A stretch of DNA of 64,000 nt from Monodelphis domestica (GCF_027887165.1 NC_077227.1:540891189-540955188), one strand, 5' to 3'; counted from the stretch's first letter, positions 33,050 to 45,310 are shown. Notes: generated by a model not told the origin, from the letters alone. Numbers and translations: made by a program.

Positions 33050-34120
33050 ATATTATATTTTCAAACCAATTTCTAAATATTACATTTATCATATTACATT
33101 TGGTATAATATTAATTTCTCAATATTATATTCCTCCCTTTCTCTCTCTTTTTCTTTCATACCAGAGATAGCAGGTAATATGAAATGGATTATGCATGTGC
33201 TATCCTACAATGCATAGTTCCATTTCATCATGTTGTAAAAGAAGATACATCTCACTTAAACATATGGAAATAATTCATAAAGGAAATAAAATGAAAATGA
33301 TATGCTTCAATCTGCATTGAGATTTCATTAATTCCTTCTATGGTAGTAGAGAGCCTTTTTCCTCATGACTCTTGGAGTTGTCTTGAATGCTTGAATTGCT
33401 GACAATAGTTGTCATTCACAATTGATCATTGTAAATTATTGCCATTACTGTATACAGAATTCTCCTGGTTTTGCTTACTTCAGTTGGCATCAATTAATAT
33501 AATTTTTTCCAAGATTTTTTTAATGAACACCTTGTTCTTCATTTCTTATGGCACAATAATTAGTATTCAGTTACTATCATATACCACAACTTGTTCAGCT
33601 ATTCCCAAATTAATGGACCTCTCTTTAGTTTCTAATTCTTTGCCACCATAAAAAGAACTGTTCTAAATGTCATTTTACAAGTAGGTCCTTTTCCCTCATC
33701 TTTGATCTATGAGGCACAGACATAGTAATAGAATTGCTGGGTGAAAGGTTATGCACAATTTTATAGTCCTTTGGGTATGATTCTAAATTGCTCTTCAGTT
33801 GTATCAGTTCATGGTTCCATCAATAGTGTATTAGTGTCCTAATATTCCCACATCCCCTCCAAAACTCATCATTTTCACTTTTTGTCATGTTAACCAGTCT
33901 GATAGGTGTGAGGTGGTACCTAGAATTATTTTAATTTACATTTCTCTAATTAATAAAGTTGGGATATTTTTTTTCATATAACTAAAGATAGTTTTATTTC
34001 TTTATCTGAGAACTGCCTGTTCAGATGTTCTGACAATTTATCAGTTGGGAAATGACTTGCATTCTTAGAAATGTGACTCAGTTCTCTACATGTTTGTGAA
34101 ATGAGGCCTTTGAGAGCCTC
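33050..34120 (-). mobile_element. L1 LINE 3' end
   Basis: Well-preserved antisense of L1 3' UTR and ORF2 C-terminus: TTCTCCTGGTTTTGCTTACT, CACAACTTGTTCAGCTATTC, AATTGCTGGGTGAAAGGTTA, ATAGGTGTGAGGTGGTACCT, AACTGCCTGTTCAGATGTTC, GAAATGAGGCCTTTGAGAG. It stops abruptly at about 34116, the 5'-truncation point typical of L1 insertions. Confidence 0.92.
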
Positions 34121-35604
34121 TAAATGAACGTTGGTATTTTCTGTGTAGTTCTATAAAGGAGATTTAACTTGTGGAAAATTAGTTAAATCCTAATGATTCA
34201 CAAAAGCCATGAATGGATACAGAGGCATGAAGCACTCACAGGTCATATTAGTTTCCCATCCCTATTGAGGCAACCATTAATCCTTGAAGTGAGTAGCTAT
34301 TTTCCATAGAATTTTAGAATAAGTTTTGAATCATTTTATGGATTAGATTACTGTAGAAGTTAAAACACAGATGTGGGGCCTGGTTGAATAAACAAACTTA
34401 CTGTTCAGAAGTGTTCTCTCTAAATAACTTATCTTTCCTCTCCTAGTAGGACACTCTCTGCAACTATGAATGTCCTTTTCTTTTTTTGTAGCAATACTCT
34501 GTGGCAGAAGATTTGAAGTTCATATATATTTGGACATATATCTCCAACTATTCTTGCTATGTGCTTTTGCTGAAATTCAAAAAATTTCTGAAGGAGTAGA
34601 ATGGGGAGGAAGAAGCCTCCTTCATCTTCATTTGCTACTCACTGGAAAATACAAAAGATATAAGGGAAAGGTCTCTGTGTGGCCTGATTTGTGGGAATAA
34701 AAAATACATCATGCCTGATTTTAATAGATGACAGATGTAAAAAAAAACAAGTCTCATTTAGCAAGTCATTGAGAGATGACTTCATTTGATAAAACTGAAT
34801 CTTTATGGCATCTATTGGCATATTCCTCTCATATAAGCAGGTGTCAATGAGTTTGCCTTCAAACAATAAACCTTAGGTTGATGGTCTTTAATTTCATCAG
34901 GTTGATTAGAGAATTCCTCTAACTAGTCAATAAAAATCTTTATTATCCTTCTTACAATGGAATACCCAGAGCAACTTTTTTAGACTAATATCATTTTGCC
35001 ATAACGTATTTACACATTTCAACGAAGCCTCACCTAAATTAGTATCATAGAGATATATTAAAACCGTGTTTACTCGTAGAGGTGATACTAAACCTTTCAG
35101 CACCGAGCATATTCAAAAGAAAGAGAACAAATTACTTGACTTACCAGATTAATTAGCAAAATTGAAAAAGAAAAAAAACAGGAACTTTTTATGCAAAAGT
35201 TTTCAAATCCAAACTAACTAACTTTCCTAATTCCTCCTTTGGAGAAGAGGGAAAGAACAATTGACCTCCAGCTCTTATCAGCTATTTGAGTTCTTCTACC
35301 CATTTCAACAGGGGTCAGTACTTTTTCATTGTTCTCTTCCCATTTTCTCCAAATAGGGATTTTTAAAAAAGCTATGTTGTATGAACTCATTTGAGAATTA
35401 TCATTTTTTAGAATTTAGAATTGTCATTATATCTTAAATTAGAGGTTAGAGATTTCTTGGGAAAGAAAGAGTTCCCTATCCCCTTAGAGGATGTGAGTGG
35501 ATTTTTTTAATTCTTGCTCCAAAATTAGAAAGTGTCATCAAAGCTCCTTTAACTATCTGCCAACCACAACCTTTGGGTCTTCCTTTGATATTATAGTAAG
35601 TCAA
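34121..35604. other. No gene seen
   Basis: About 1.5 kb of apparently unique AT-rich sequence. Open frames of 75-78 codons have no recognisable domain. Confidence 0.4.
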
Positions 35605-35950
35605 ATAGTCAAAAAAAGATTTATTAAGCACCTGCTATTTGCCAAGAGGAAATGTGCTAAGAGCTATGAATTCATAAAAAAGGAGACAATATGCAAACAA
35701 CAATGTATTAACATTATATTGAAGATAAACTAGAAACAATCAATAGAACAAAACTTAAGAATTAAGAAGGATTTTATCTGCTATTTAAAAGAAGTCAAGG
35801 GATCAAGGAGGTGGAAATAAAAAGAGAAAGAGTTCCTGGCATGGGGAACAACCAGTGAAATGCATGAAATTGAGAAATGCAGTCTTGTTTTGAAAAACAG
35901 AATGAAAGCTATTGTAGAGTCAATCTAAGTCATACTATAATCCTGAACAT
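35605..35950 (-). mobile_element. L2 LINE fragment
   Basis: GATTTATTAAGCACCTGCTA, TTTGCCAAGAGGAAATGTGC, CCTGGCATGGGGAACAACCA, TGTTTTGAAAAACAGAATGA follow antisense L2 from its 3' end inward. Confidence 0.8.
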
Positions 35951-36171
35951 TATAAAGTGCCAGGTCTCTGTAAAGATAAATTTTAAACTTGCATCACCAA
36001 GTTTTGGCTTTCCATGTTTATTCATTCAATTTGTAACATTATTACTATGGAACTCCCCCCAACAAGGCTTTTTCCTATAAACTTTTTACAATTGTTGAAC
36101 TAATTAATTGATGTGAAATGAGAGCATAGTTTTCCTTAATACTTATTAAGCAAAGCACTTGCTTATCTTCA
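35951..36171. other. Unassigned spacer
   Basis: AT-rich; nothing recognised. Confidence 0.3.
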
Positions 36172-36365
36172 ATGGCACAGTGAAAATGCAATTGGATTTA
36201 TATTCAAAGAACATGGACTATAGCTGCTGTAAAGTGGCCTTAGGATTTTAAGAAGGACATTTCCCTTCTCTGGGAATCTGTTTCTCATCTGCAAAAATGA
36301 GGCTGATAGATCATCTCTAAGATTCCTCCTATTTATAAATCCCATGATTTTATTTAGTTCCATAT
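36172..36365 (+). repeat. MIR/THER1 SINE
   Basis: GGCACAGTGAAAATGCAATT, GGAATCTGTTTCTCATCTGC, AAAAATGAGGCTGATAGATC, TAAGATTCCTCCTATTTATA. Confidence 0.7.
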
Positions 36366-36964
36366 TCCTTGTTCTTTCTATTAATGGGATCCTTTTCTAC
36401 TCTTCTTCCTGCTAAATGTCATCTGCTACAAAAGTACATGGAAGCATTCCTATAGATAGTGATGGCACCCATCAGGACAAACATCACAAATGTACCTATA
36501 AATTAACTTTCATGTGCAAATTTAGTTGATTGGGACAGAAAAAAATCTTGGAAATCAGTATGCAATCTTCTTTAAGAAGAAAGGACATAGGACACATAAT
36601 GCTGTGACTTTGGGAGATGGCTTTAGGAGAGAAATAGGGGACTGGTAAATTGGAGAATATATAACCTGAGATACAGGCATCAGAGGGATAAAGCAACCAT
36701 TTGGCACCTTCTTGTTTTAATTATTCTTGCAAAGCACTGTTATTTCTTTCTATTGATGGAGTATAAGTATTGTCAGTGCCCTCTAGATTTCAATGTGGAC
36801 AAGGGCACAGATGCCATGACTTTGTCATGACTTTTTCCCTTTCTGAAGACAAATGTAATAAATTAGGTTTGTTGTGAGGGAAACATTTTATATATCTGAA
36901 AGTGCTACAGAAATAAATCATCAGAGTTGTTTCTTTGATGACTGGGATAATCCTAGTGAAGGTT
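36366..36964. other. No gene seen
   Basis: Unassigned. 36800-36960 reads weakly like MIR/L2 debris. Confidence 0.35.
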
Positions 36965-37605
36965 TAGGCCAGTCAAAAGTTAATAAGCAGTTTTTCAAGC
37001 ACTTACTATTTGCCAGGCACTATGCTAAGTGCTGGGGACACACACACACACACACACATGCAGAGCAAAAGAGTATCCCTGTCCTCCAGGAGTTTATAAT
37101 CTAATGGAAGAGATAACACACCAACTATGCACAAACAAGCTCTACACAGGACAATTTGAAGATAAACAATAGAAGGAAAAGGATCACTAGGATTTAGGAT
37201 TTGAACTGAGAATTGAAGAAAGGCAGAAAAGTCAGGAGGAAGAGATGATGTTAAAGAGATTTCCAGGTAGAGGACACAAGTAAAAATGCCCAGAGTAAGA
37301 AGATTGAACATCTTGTTCAAGAAAAAACAAGCAGATCTGTCTCATTGGATCACACAGAATTTGGTGTAGGTGGAATACTGTAAAGAACAAAGAAAGCAGG
37401 ACTCAGGTTTTGGAAGGTTTAAAAAGTCAAAAAGAAGATTTTATTTTTAATTTTTGTAGAAATGGAGAGCCATTAGAATTGATTTAGTGGGGAGAGAGGA
37501 GAGGGATAAATTCAAACTTATGCTTTAAAAGATCCATTTGCCAGCTGAGTGGAAGATAGACTACAAAAGGAAGAGACTTGAGGCAGTTTTTAAGAGCTTC
37601 ATTGG
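36965..37605 (-). mobile_element. L2 LINE 3' portion
   Basis: CAAGCACTTACTATTTGCCA, GGCACTATGCTAAGTGCTGG, CTCCAGGAGTTTATAATCTA, ATTTCCAGGTAGAGGACACA, GAGAGCCATTAGAATTGATT, TGCCAGCTGAGTGGAAGATA. This is a long, fairly complete antisense L2 end. An (AC)n run at 37037-37058 lies in it. Confidence 0.85.
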
Positions 37606-37634
37606 CAAACTCTCCCCAGGACTCATTTTTATAG

Positions 37635-37840
37635 TATTTTAAGATTGTAAAAGCATTTTACTTATTTTATCATATATCTGATCCTCACAACAGTACTTTA
37701 AGATGCTGTTATCATCACTGATAGACGAAGACTTAGAGAGTTTAAATTACGTGTCCAGGAATCCATAGCTGGTAAGTGCCCAACTTGTACTGGACTCAGG
37801 CCCTCCCAAATCTAACATCAGTGTTCTAGCTATCACTAGA
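37635..37840 (-). repeat. MIR/THER1 SINE
   Basis: GATTGTAAAAGCATTTTACT, GATCCTCACAACAGTACTTT, GTCCAGGAATCCATAGCTGG, ACTGGACTCAGGCCCTCCCA: reversed THER1/MIR. Confidence 0.8.
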
Positions 37841-38468
37841 CACACACACATGCAAGTGTACATAGAACATGTGTGCACATACCAATATATGTGTGGTGTA
37901 CATATGTGCATAAATGTCTGAACACAAGCACACTTGTATGCATGCATGATTATAGGTGAGTATATTTATTGTGCATGTGTGCATGCATACATGTATAGTG
38001 TTGTGTGCTAATTAATACTTGTCAAATTATATTACTTCATCAATAAATGCAACCATTTGAAATATGAAGGAAAATAATAATTTTTCCAGGAAAAATAATT
38101 TCTCTTGACACATATAGTTTTTATATCCCTAATACCAATTGGAAATTTTTGCTATTTTTCATTTAGAAATAAGACTTGGACTTATAGCCTTGTTTCTTGC
38201 ATGGCATGCATTCCATTATTCAAGAGATAAGAAAACTCTGAAACCATTATAAAGGGCATTCACCCGAGAAATGCGACAAGATTTGGGGGAAAAAATCCAT
38301 TCATCAAAATTCAACCCAAGTTCCATGTAGAACTGTAGATTTGGTCTAATGCCTGGAAAACAGATGAGTTTTTGTTTTGTTTTATTTTGATTGATTTTGG
38401 GGTGGAGATGTAAGCAAGTGTGAATGAATGAGTCAAGGACTGAACTGTTAAATATAGAAAGAAAGTCC
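37841..38468. other. No gene seen; ACACAC/TGCATG-rich at left
   Basis: 37840-37990 has ACACACAC, TGCATGCATG and GTGTGCA steps; the rest is unassigned. It ends at the LTR element. Confidence 0.4.
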
Positions 38469-38472
38469 AGGG

Positions 38473-38784
38473 TGTAAAAATTAAATTATATATCTTGTAA
38501 TAAAAATATTATCTTTTATAAGGTTTATTAAGGATTATTAGAAATCAAGGATACAGAATAAAACCCCCATGCCCATGGCTGATTAGCCCATTCAAAAATC
38601 CCCATGCTTAGCTTACTTGCTACATCATTGCAATGGAAGAGAGAGCGTGATAGGCGTTACTGCCAGTTAAATACCAATTGTGATCTTGCCAACGTGAGGA
38701 CTCAGGAGAGATTATAGGGAATTCTGGGAAATACCAAGGACATCTGGGGATTGAAGTCTAAGGTTCAAAATCTCCCTTTTTACA
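38473..38784 (-). repeat. 3' LTR of the short LTR element
   Basis: 312 bases. On the minus strand it opens TGTAAAAAGGGAGATTTTGA and closes TTAATTTTTACA, with AATAAACCT near its 3' end. It lies next to the G-run taken as the polypurine tract. Confidence 0.85.
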
Positions 38785-38796
38785 CCCCCCCCCCCC

Positions 38797-41740
38797 GAGG
38801 CCCGAGGAGGACTAGTCTCTCTGATGGGTCTTGTAAACATACCAGGTAGGAAATTACAATAATTTAAGGATGAGAGGAAAAAGAGAACAAAACCAATAAT
38901 TGCCAGGCACATTGACAAAAAGCCAGTTATGGTGCAGTCCCCTTTGGTATAAGAATACACATACAAAACAAATGCATTCAAACCCACACAGTTCAAATCA
39001 CCACATCCCAAAATTCACTCTGAATCTTATGGTACAGCTTGTGGTCTGTGGAGGCATCTTCATGGTGTCTTCTCCAAACAGTTCATTTTCTGGATTCAGA
39101 GAGGTAGCATGTTTTTTAACCTAAAATTACTCTCAAATTGCAATTTAAAATAATAATAATATTTATACATTCCACCCTGAAGAGGGTGATTGAAAAACAC
39201 AGGGATCATTTAGGGATGCATGGCTGAGTTATGAGGTATATGAATCAATTAGCGAGAGAAATAAAAAACATCCAAAAGAATCCAAAATAAAAAAGATAAT
39301 TTCTGAATGAAATATAGATTATCAATGTCTTATGTGTAAAAATTCTAAGTAAAGGAAAAATAAATCTATAGCAGGGCCTTGAATCAGGGCCCAATTAAAA
39401 TGATATAAGCTTTTACCCAAACAGTAGCCAGGATTACAAAAAGTTGCCATATTATGAAGACAAAATAGGGACTAGATTTTAGGAGTCAGGTAGGAGCCAA
39501 CTTTGAGATACTTGGTAGAATGTGGAACAAGGAAGACTTGCCTTTAACACATGTTAAACAGCCACAACCTTGAACCCCAAACAAGTTCAAGTCCTCTTGT
39601 CATGGCTCAAAATTTTCATCAACCCCATTTGGATTTGTTGATCTCTTTGATCTTATGCTCAATTGGCACTATGCAATTTAGCTTTGTGCTTCTTTGGCAC
39701 TGTGCAATGGCTCTTTTTATATTCTCTTGTCCTGGAATCAGACAGAATCATTAAGCAAAGTCCAATAATTTTTTTAAACAATCAGTGGCATCATTTTTAT
39801 AGTCTCAAGCTTTGGGTATGCTTGACATTATAGAAAATATATTTTAAAATTATATTACAGCAAAATTAAAAAGAAGTTAAAGAAAATCTTAATATTGGTG
39901 AAGTGCTTCAATTATAAAAGGGGAGAAATAAACTGAACTAGTATATTGCACATGCAAGAAGAATATAATAATAAAAGAGTTTTAAAATAAAGAAATATAG
40001 CTTATAATCATTGACACACTGTGTCAGTTAAGGAAATGTAGAATACAAAGTTTCTCACCAAAAATGACATCCATTTCCTCTTCATACCTGGCCATGATCC
40101 ACTGTGAGTACAAGCAAATGAATTTCACAAGTTAATGGTTTTTAAAAAATAAAGAACAGTAGTACAACATGTAATGCGAATTCAAAACGTATCAATATCC
40201 CCAAAATTCTCAATAGCCCAATTAATTAAAATAACAAACAAACCCACTATCATATTTAACATAAGTCTACTGTATGACACATAAAGAAAATGGATACTTG
40301 TCACAAATTTTTCAGGTGTAGCAATATTTAAACCTTGGCAAATACATTTTTAAACAAAGTAAAACTTATTTGGGTCTAGAACATCATCAAGAAATCTAGA
40401 TTGTTTTGGTGGAAGTAAAGTTAGCTGAAGAGTTATAAATGAGAGAGATGCTCCTCTTTTGGGAGTCAGCCAGGGGTACCATGCCCTGGGATCAACTTCT
40501 GAGCTCCTTTGGTATGAAACTGTGATGTCCCATCCATTCACATTTTTATAAATGTGGGAGGTGGAGATTATTATTGTATTTCACTGCAGCCACTAAAATG
40601 GATCTTACCTCCTGTTAGAGGCAGGAAAAATGATCAGAGTTGTAAAAACAATTTAAAAATCATGTCTAAAAGACCCCTTAAAGTCAATTTGAGATATTTA
40701 GCTCATTAAATTTTCTAAAGGTTGTTATACAATTGTAACCAGTTTTGATGAAGTCCATTCATTTTCTCATGTGACAATTTACAAAGTCAAAATAGAAAAG
40801 GCTGTTTTTATATATGTGCTTATTCAATAATATTTGTTCAGTATAGTTATAGGGAAAAAGCAACAGAATATAACAGTAGTTAAAATGTAGTACATTAAAA
40901 TGATTCAGTGTAACAAAATAGTATTGAATACATTAATATATGAACTCAAAACCAACAAATTAAATCTTAAACAAAACAATTAGCAAAATGCAATAAAAAA
41001 GAGATTTTTTATAAAACACTGGAGTCTGAAAAGCCAAAAATGTAACCTCCAGTCTCTTTAAAGTTTTTTTTTTTTATCCATTGAGATTCCTTTTGTCAGT
41101 ACTGTGGAATCCCCATAGTGAGGAAGAACATAGGTTTTAGGAATCTTAAATTGGGCAGGCCCAAATGGCAAAGAGTTGTAGGGAGAATGAATTTCTCTCC
41201 TGAATCTCAGGTGAGATAATTAAAAGGATCTGTGCACTCAAAAAATATCCTTTGAAATATGAAATGAACTGCTCTCTCATAGAATGTGCCATACTTGTAA
41301 TCAGCTTCCTGTTTCGAAAAGTCTCTTCTTTCTCCTCGTTACCCCCCGCCCCAGGTCCCCTGACATGTGGAGCCTAATTGTAGCTTAAGGAAAGAACGCC
41401 CCAGTTTTTTCCAGTAGGTTTGTGATTCTGAAGACACAGGGGCAGCTACCAACAGCGTGGGTCCTAGGGCTGGCCTGGGGCAATCTGGCTCAGAGGCTGG
41501 AGATCAGTTGGGGCAGGGGCTGGGGCCAGGTTTGGGACCAGGGCGGGAGGGTGATCTGGGTCAAGCAGGTCCAGTAGATGGTTGGAGGCAAGTGCAGATA
41601 GCAGGAGATGGGAACAGGCAGCAGGAGTGAGCTGAATCAAGAGAGCCTTGGCAGGAGAAACCTGGCTTAAAAAAAAATTACCTAGGCTATCTTAAAAAAA
41701 TGTTGAGATGTTCTCATCCAATCTTGTGGTTGCCACTAAC
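38797..41740 (-). other. Interior of the LTR element, no gene seen
   Basis: 39180-41050 is AT-rich; 41330-41680 is markedly GC-richer (GGCTGGGGCCAGGTTTGGG). No retroviral domain recognised. Part of this span could be a later insertion that I could not delimit. Confidence 0.5.
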
Positions 41741-42055
41741 TGTTAAATTTAAATTATATCTCTACTAATAAAAAGATTATATTTCATGAGGTTTATTAAA
41801 GATTATTAGAAATCAAGGATACAAAATAAAACCCATGTGCCCATGGCTGAATTTCCCATTCAAAAATCCCCACACTTAGCTTACTTGCTACATCATTGCA
41901 ATGGAAGTGAAGAGAGCATGCTAGGCATTACTGCCAGTTAAATACCAATTGTGATCTCTCCAACGTGAGGACTTAGGTGAGATTATAGGGAATTCTGGGA
42001 AATACCAAGGACTTCTGGAGATTGATGTCTAGTGTTCAAAATCTCCCTTTTTACA
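41741..42055 (-). repeat. 5' LTR of the short LTR element
   Basis: About 315 bases, clearly alignable over its full length with 38473-38784, in the same orientation. The AT-rich terminal 40 bases differ most. Confidence 0.85.
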
Positions 42056-42529
42056 AGGGTAAATGCTATGTGTCCTTCTCTAACTCCCTCAGTAATCTGC
42101 ACAAGTTCTTGATTAGGACTATAATTAGAAATTCTATAAATTGAGGCAGGCTGAGAAGAGAAGTTTGAATAGGGATGAGTGGTAGGAGAGATGCCAGTTC
42201 CTGAAAAGGGAGTCTATCACTGGAGTTGCAGAGAACAATGTAACTCTTGTTGAAGTTATTCTGGGAAACAGCATATCATGGTGCCTGTTACTTCCTGTAT
42301 ACCCTTAGAGAGTTGGACACCTGGGGAAGAATCACCATAAAGGCAGAATACTGGGGGTGGACCATGGAGTTGCAGGCTGTTAGAGGATAACAACAGGACT
42401 GTGATTTCACATGAAAGAAAAAAATACAGCTTTTGGTATCACAGGAAAAAAAAAATTCTCACCTGTTGACTCTTTGACTGTCTTTGACCTAGTTTTGGTT
42501 CTGGGCTTGTATTGTCTCCATTTTTTAGT
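42056..42529. other. No gene seen
   Basis: Unassigned flank of the LTR element. Confidence 0.3.
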
Positions 42530-42690
42530 GAATGAATAAGGATCAAAGCTTTTGGCTTGAAGGGGCTTACAAATTATCTAGTGTGACCCTCTCATTTTAC
42601 AGTTAAGATAGAATGAATTCAAGAGAGGGCAAATTTGGTTCCCTGGGAAGCAAGTAGCAGAGAGTTAACCAGAATTTTTCTATAGTGCTT
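42530..42690 (-). repeat. MIR-like SINE fragment
   Basis: GCTTGAAGGGGCTTACAAAT, GTGACCCTCTCATTTTACAG, then AGAGGGCAAATTTGG: reversed order of the 'ggaagggacc...ccctcattttacag' SINE. Confidence 0.5.
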
Positions 42691-43059
42691 TCAGTAAAAA
42701 ATGTAGGGTTATTTCAGATCTATAGGGGAAGTCATATATACAACATTGCTATTGTGTAAACTGCATGCATTATCACATTATATGAAAGAAATTCTATAAT
42801 AAAGGTAAATCCAAGACTTCTCAAATCTAAACATTTATCCTAGGATGAACCAGTCTATTAATAGCAACTCTATTCTTATTTTTATTATTCACCAATAAAA
42901 TAAACATTTTCCCTGATCCAGTACACATACTGACAAACAATTCAAAACTACTAGCAAATTTGTTAGAATTTATGTTTTATACACCTTAGATATTCCTTTG
43001 AACTAAAACAGACTCTATAGTGAGAGTTCTTGAATAACTGAAGTTCTTGGGATAGTAGG
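42691..43059. other. No gene seen
   Basis: AT-rich, unassigned. Confidence 0.3.
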
Positions 43060-43180
43060 ATCATAAATTAAGAGACAGAAATAATTTTAGAGGACATTAA
43101 GTCCAACACTTTAATTTTATAGATGATAAATTGAGGTTTTGAAATATTAACTAATTTGCCCATGGTGATAGATAAATGAA
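43060..43180 (-). repeat. MIR-like SINE fragment
   Basis: GAGGACATTAAGTCCAACAC, TTTTATAGATGATAAATTGA, TAATTTGCCCATGGTGATAG. Confidence 0.55.
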
Positions 43181-43235
43181 TGGCTATGTGATAGATGGAT
43201 AGATAGATTCATAAATAGATAATAGGTGATAAAAT
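43180..43235. repeat. Decayed (GATA)n tract
   Basis: GATAGATGGATAGATAGATT followed by ATAAATAGATAATAGGTGAT. Confidence 0.8.
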
Positions 43236-43345
43236 ATATATTAAATATTTATAATGCTTATACAATAGAGCTGAGAATACAAACAAAATAATTCCTCCTT
43301 CCAAGAACCCAATATTCTAATAGATGAAGATAATACACAGAGGAG
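43236..43345 (-). mobile_element. L2 LINE 3' end fragment
   Basis: TAAATATTTATAATGCTTAT, GAATACAAACAAAATAATTC, CCAATATTCTAATAGATGAA: antisense L2 end. Confidence 0.6.
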
Positions 43346-43979
43346 CCAAGATGTATATAGGAAGGTACTAAAAAAAAGAATGTGATCAGAAGACTGAAGG
43401 AAATTAAATGGAAGTCTTAGTCCTGGAAAAATCACTTATCAGAGCTGGGGGGATAGACTTTGACATCTAAGTTTGTGGGGAAGTGGGGATGTTTAGAGAA
43501 AAGTTCTGGTGTGAGGAGACTTTAGAAAATATATGAGGTGAGAGCCCTTCCTTTAATGTTATAAAATATCTTTTCAATGAATTACTTTCACAATATTTAC
43601 AATAATTCTCAGACTCCATTAATTCATTTTAGCAGGAAGAATTAATGAATAGTTCAATGGTGTGATCATGTGTTTTATAATTGAAGTGAGTTTGATTTTA
43701 TGTCTTAGCCTGCATTGTACAGTTGACATGTAGGAATTCCAAAATAGCACTTCCCTTTGTCTTCTTGAGCTCATATGGCAATTTAAAATACATTACTACA
43801 AAAATCTCAAAATTTATTTTAGTTCCCTAATTAATTTTTCTATTAGAGGACTAGCAAATTTATTCTTCCAAAAGTTTATAATAGCAACACATTTATATCT
43901 CATATCATCACTTGAAATGGTTTTCCATCACAAGAACTGTGAATTAAACAGCACAAACATTTCTGCCCAATTTACATAT
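43346..43979. other. No gene seen
   Basis: May hold diverged L2 continuation to about 43560; nothing firm. Confidence 0.35.
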
Positions 43980-44100
43980 TTTTTAAAGGTGAGATTTGCT
44001 TAGGGCACTTTGCAGGTCACACAAGTGGAAAGCAGAAGAACCAAGGCTTGTACTCAGATTTCCTCCCTCTAAAGTCAGTGCTCTTTCCAAGATTCAGGCT
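43980..44100 (-). repeat. MIR-like SINE fragment
   Basis: GCACTTTGCAGGTCACACAA, CTTGTACTCAGATTTCCTCC, AAGTCAGTGCTCTTTCCA. Confidence 0.6.
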
Positions 44101-44934
44101 CCAGGTTTATAAGATGTTAGAGGTCAGTTCTAAATAATGTGTGCTTTATTTGGTTCTAAGGAAATTTTACATGATATTACTTTCATTAGACTCTGATAAG
44201 GCTAAGGAGGAAGAAAAAGAGATGCATAAATCACATAAATGAGCTGGCTTCTTCCTGTGGAATGCTATATAAATCATTTAGAATAATGTGATGATAATAA
44301 TTATTATTGTTATTATTTTCAGTTATCATAAATGTGCTAAATAAATACTAAGAAAGCCTAGTATTGGTGATGAGCTCATAGAGTCACAGATTAAAAGCTA
44401 GGAAGGGATCTTTCCTTACTAAGTATCTGAAGCAGGATGTCAATCCAAATTTTCCCATCTCCAAATCTCCTCTGAGTAGTTACTTATGGATATTATTTGG
44501 ATATGGATATACTTATGGATATTAATATGGAATATTAAGCTTCATATTTGTTAAAATGTGCTACAAAACATTGTTTGTTTTTTCTTCTGTTTCTGATTAA
44601 CCCCTGGGCTCTCTTTCCAAACAATGCACATGACATACATCTCATCCTATCACTTATTTTTCTAATGGTTGACTGATATTATTGAAATACACTAATGACT
44701 GTTTCTACTTAAGAGTAATGGTTTTAAAGTAAAATACAAATTTCTACATTGTCACATGCTTTTGCTGCTTGAGGGACAATCTAGCATGGAAATAAGTAGA
44801 CTGGATAGACCTCCTGGAGTTATGTTTTAGTTAGTTTGTTTATTTGTTTTGATTCATCCTTACTCACTCTGATTTGGAGCAAGCAACTTCAGCCCTCAGC
44901 CTAAGTTCTGAAAACCACTTAGATTTTGAGCTTT
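44101..44934. other. Mostly unassigned
   Basis: 44375-44470 looks like a diverged SINE piece (AGAGTCACAGATTAAAAGCT, AGGAAGGGATC). 44505-44535 has a local ATGGATATTA duplication. No gene. Confidence 0.4.
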
Positions 44935-45310
44935 CATTAGAATGTGAGCTCCTGGAGGGCAAAGACTATTTTGCTTCTTTTTGTGTCCCCAGCGTTTAGC
45001 TTAGTGATTGGTTCACTTTGTTGAAGTTTAGTCATTTTAGTCAAGTCCAACTTTTCATATCTCCATTTGAGATTTTCTTGGCAAAGATACTATAGTGGTT
45101 TGCCATTTCCTTCTTCAACCCATTTTAGAGATGAGGAACTGAAGCAAATAAGAACTCAGGGTCACACAGCTAGTAAGTATCTGAAGCCAGATATTTACTC
45201 TTAAAGATGAATCTCTTGACTTCAGGAAAATATACTATCCACTGCACAACTTAGCTGACTGTTTTTGGCTCATGATAGGTACTTAATTAAATATTTATTG
45301 GTTAACTAAA
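44935..45310 (+). mobile_element. L2 LINE 3' end split by an RTE-tailed SINE
   Basis: Left part: AGAATGTGAGCTCCTGGAGG, GCAAAGACTATTTTGC, TGTGTCCCCAGCGTTTAGC. Right part at about 45268: CATGATAGGTACTTAATTAA, ATATTTATTGGTTAAC, the L2 end. The two halves join cleanly if the SINE between them is removed. Confidence 0.85.
45016..45262 (-). repeat. RTE-tailed CORE-SINE (MAR4-like)
   Basis: Read on the plus strand it starts with a reversed RTE/BovB-type tail (AGTCATTTTAGTCAAGTCCA, TTGAGATTTTCTTGGCAAAG, TAGTGGTTTGCCATTTCCTT). It continues as a reversed CORE-SINE (GATGAGGAACTGAAGCAAAT, GGTCACACAGCTAGTAAGTA, ACTGCACAACTTAGCTGAC). The composite matches SINEs that borrow the RTE 3' end for mobilisation. 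Younger than the L2 it interrupts. Confidence 0.85.

Larger units (their letters stand above)
38473..42055 (-). mobile_element. Short LTR retroelement (ERV-type fossil)
   Basis: Two direct repeats of about 313 bases bound a 3.0 kb interior, total about 3.6 kb. Both end in TG...CA and are flanked by the same 4 bases, AGGG (38469-38472 and 42056-42059), which fits a target duplication. The minus orientation is inferred from two points. A run of 12 G's (38785-38796 as C's) abuts the left LTR where a polypurine tract belongs, and AATAAACCT lies near the 3' end of the LTR when read on the minus strand. A candidate primer-binding site begins TGGCAACCACAAG beside the right LTR. The interior shows no recognisable gag, pol or env, so the copy is broken or was always non-autonomous. 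The LTRs differ by roughly 8-10% by eye, an age of tens of millions of years. I cannot assign it to an ERV class. Confidence 0.85.
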
